Below are positions 63,582-64,000 of a stretch of 64,000 nucleotides of DNA, piece after piece (position 1 is the stretch's first letter; each line of letters opens with the position of its first letter). The stretch lies in contig JAEMBT020000007.1 in the NCBI GenBank assembly GCA_018873245.2, forward strand, positions 11,181,129-11,245,128, given 5' to 3'. The notes beneath the pieces are model-generated. The model searched no databases. It worked only from the letters and a program-made list of their open reading frames with translations, and was not told the DNA's origin. Made by a program: the position numbers and the translations under genes. The stretch comes from Archegozetes longisetosus. Lineage: Eukaryota; Arthropoda; Arachnida; Sarcoptiformes; Trhypochthoniidae.

Positions 63582-63835
63582 CATTCTTGTTTCATCCTTA
63601 AAAGCATGTTTCAAGTGTGATGTCTCATAATTTGTTGCTTATGAACTCTGACTTATCCGCAACCAGGTGTACAAAGTGTTATACTCGTATGGAACAGAGC
63701 TTACAATAATCCAAGGACTTTATTCCTATATATTATCACATTTCGTATATCCGATTATGGATAAGTCAGAGCTCATAAACAACAAATTATACCTAATATG
63801 GACATCTTGAGATATGCTTCTAAAGCGAAGGAATG
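63582..63835. mobile_element. Fold-back MITE (about 254 bp)
   Basis: Left arm about 63582-63661 and right arm about 63755-63835 are inverted (shared ATAATTTGTTG, TATGARCTCTGACTTATCC, AAAGCAT). Identity is near 90% in the inner 35 bp and lower outside. The loop is about 93 bp and non-coding. Confidence 0.6.
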
Positions 63836-64000
63836 ATTTGAATCTGTAGGGTTCAGTCGACTCTTTGAAAGTGAATGGTTCAAAAGTCAACTCTTCAAAC
63901 CCCTGTTTTTCTTACTCTAAAAATCTATTTTGCGCAAAGTTTGCCTTTTTAAAGAACGAACAGAACAGATTAAAATTTGATTGGAAAAATTAACAGAAAT

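Overview
The window is AT-rich eukaryotic (animal) genomic DNA. It is mostly non-coding and carries one gene that I can support fully. That gene is a class A G-protein-coupled receptor on the + strand, in four coding exons (38633-38892, 39195-39440, 39532-39691, 46233-46787). The exons join in frame through GT-AG introns into a 406-residue protein. Its motifs (HTISIWLTV...AVWRYIAV in TM3, DRTTRMLLA...TEFP in TM6, NSAINFILY in TM7) place it with the protostome myosuppressin/FMRFamide-type receptors (DmsR, nematode DMSR, sex-peptide-receptor-related group). This points to a protostome invertebrate. The species cannot be named from this window.

Layout. 1-410: right part of a fold-back element cut by the window edge. 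3.8-4.7 kb: almost perfect 320-bp inverted repeat. 5.0-5.2 kb: GC-richer repeat with a relative near 49.8 kb. 6.58-7.59 kb (- strand): decayed coding sequence, function not recognised. 8.0-11.0 kb: three inverted-repeat elements side by side, a 1.48-kb palindrome with Tc1-like ends, a GC-rich TIR element, and a 604-bp fold-back. 11-28.5 kb: non-coding, with one fold-back (13.7 kb), two long GA tracts (16.3 and 20.3 kb) and short tandem repeats. 28.5-29.5 kb: a 103-nt hairpin and a 528-bp hAT-type MITE with its target-site duplication. 29.5-38.0 kb: no supported features. 38.0-46.8 kb: receptor gene, with a 6.5-kb third intron. 46.9-53.5 kb: 3' flank with a 23-bp tandem repeat, otherwise little. 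53.5-54.6 kb: a second hAT-type MITE and a second full copy of the fold-back family. 55.3 kb: small fold-back. 62.4-63.8 kb: third hAT-type MITE and two further inverted-repeat elements.

The receptor is expected to act at the plasma membrane of target cells such as muscle or neurons, binding an amidated RFamide-type neuropeptide and signalling through a heterotrimeric G protein. No ligand gene or pathway partner lies in the window. Most other sequence structure comes from non-autonomous DNA transposons: a hAT-like MITE family with three copies, a fold-back family with three copies, and several single inverted-repeat elements. I found no CRISPR array, rRNA, convincing tRNA, operon or prokaryotic signal.
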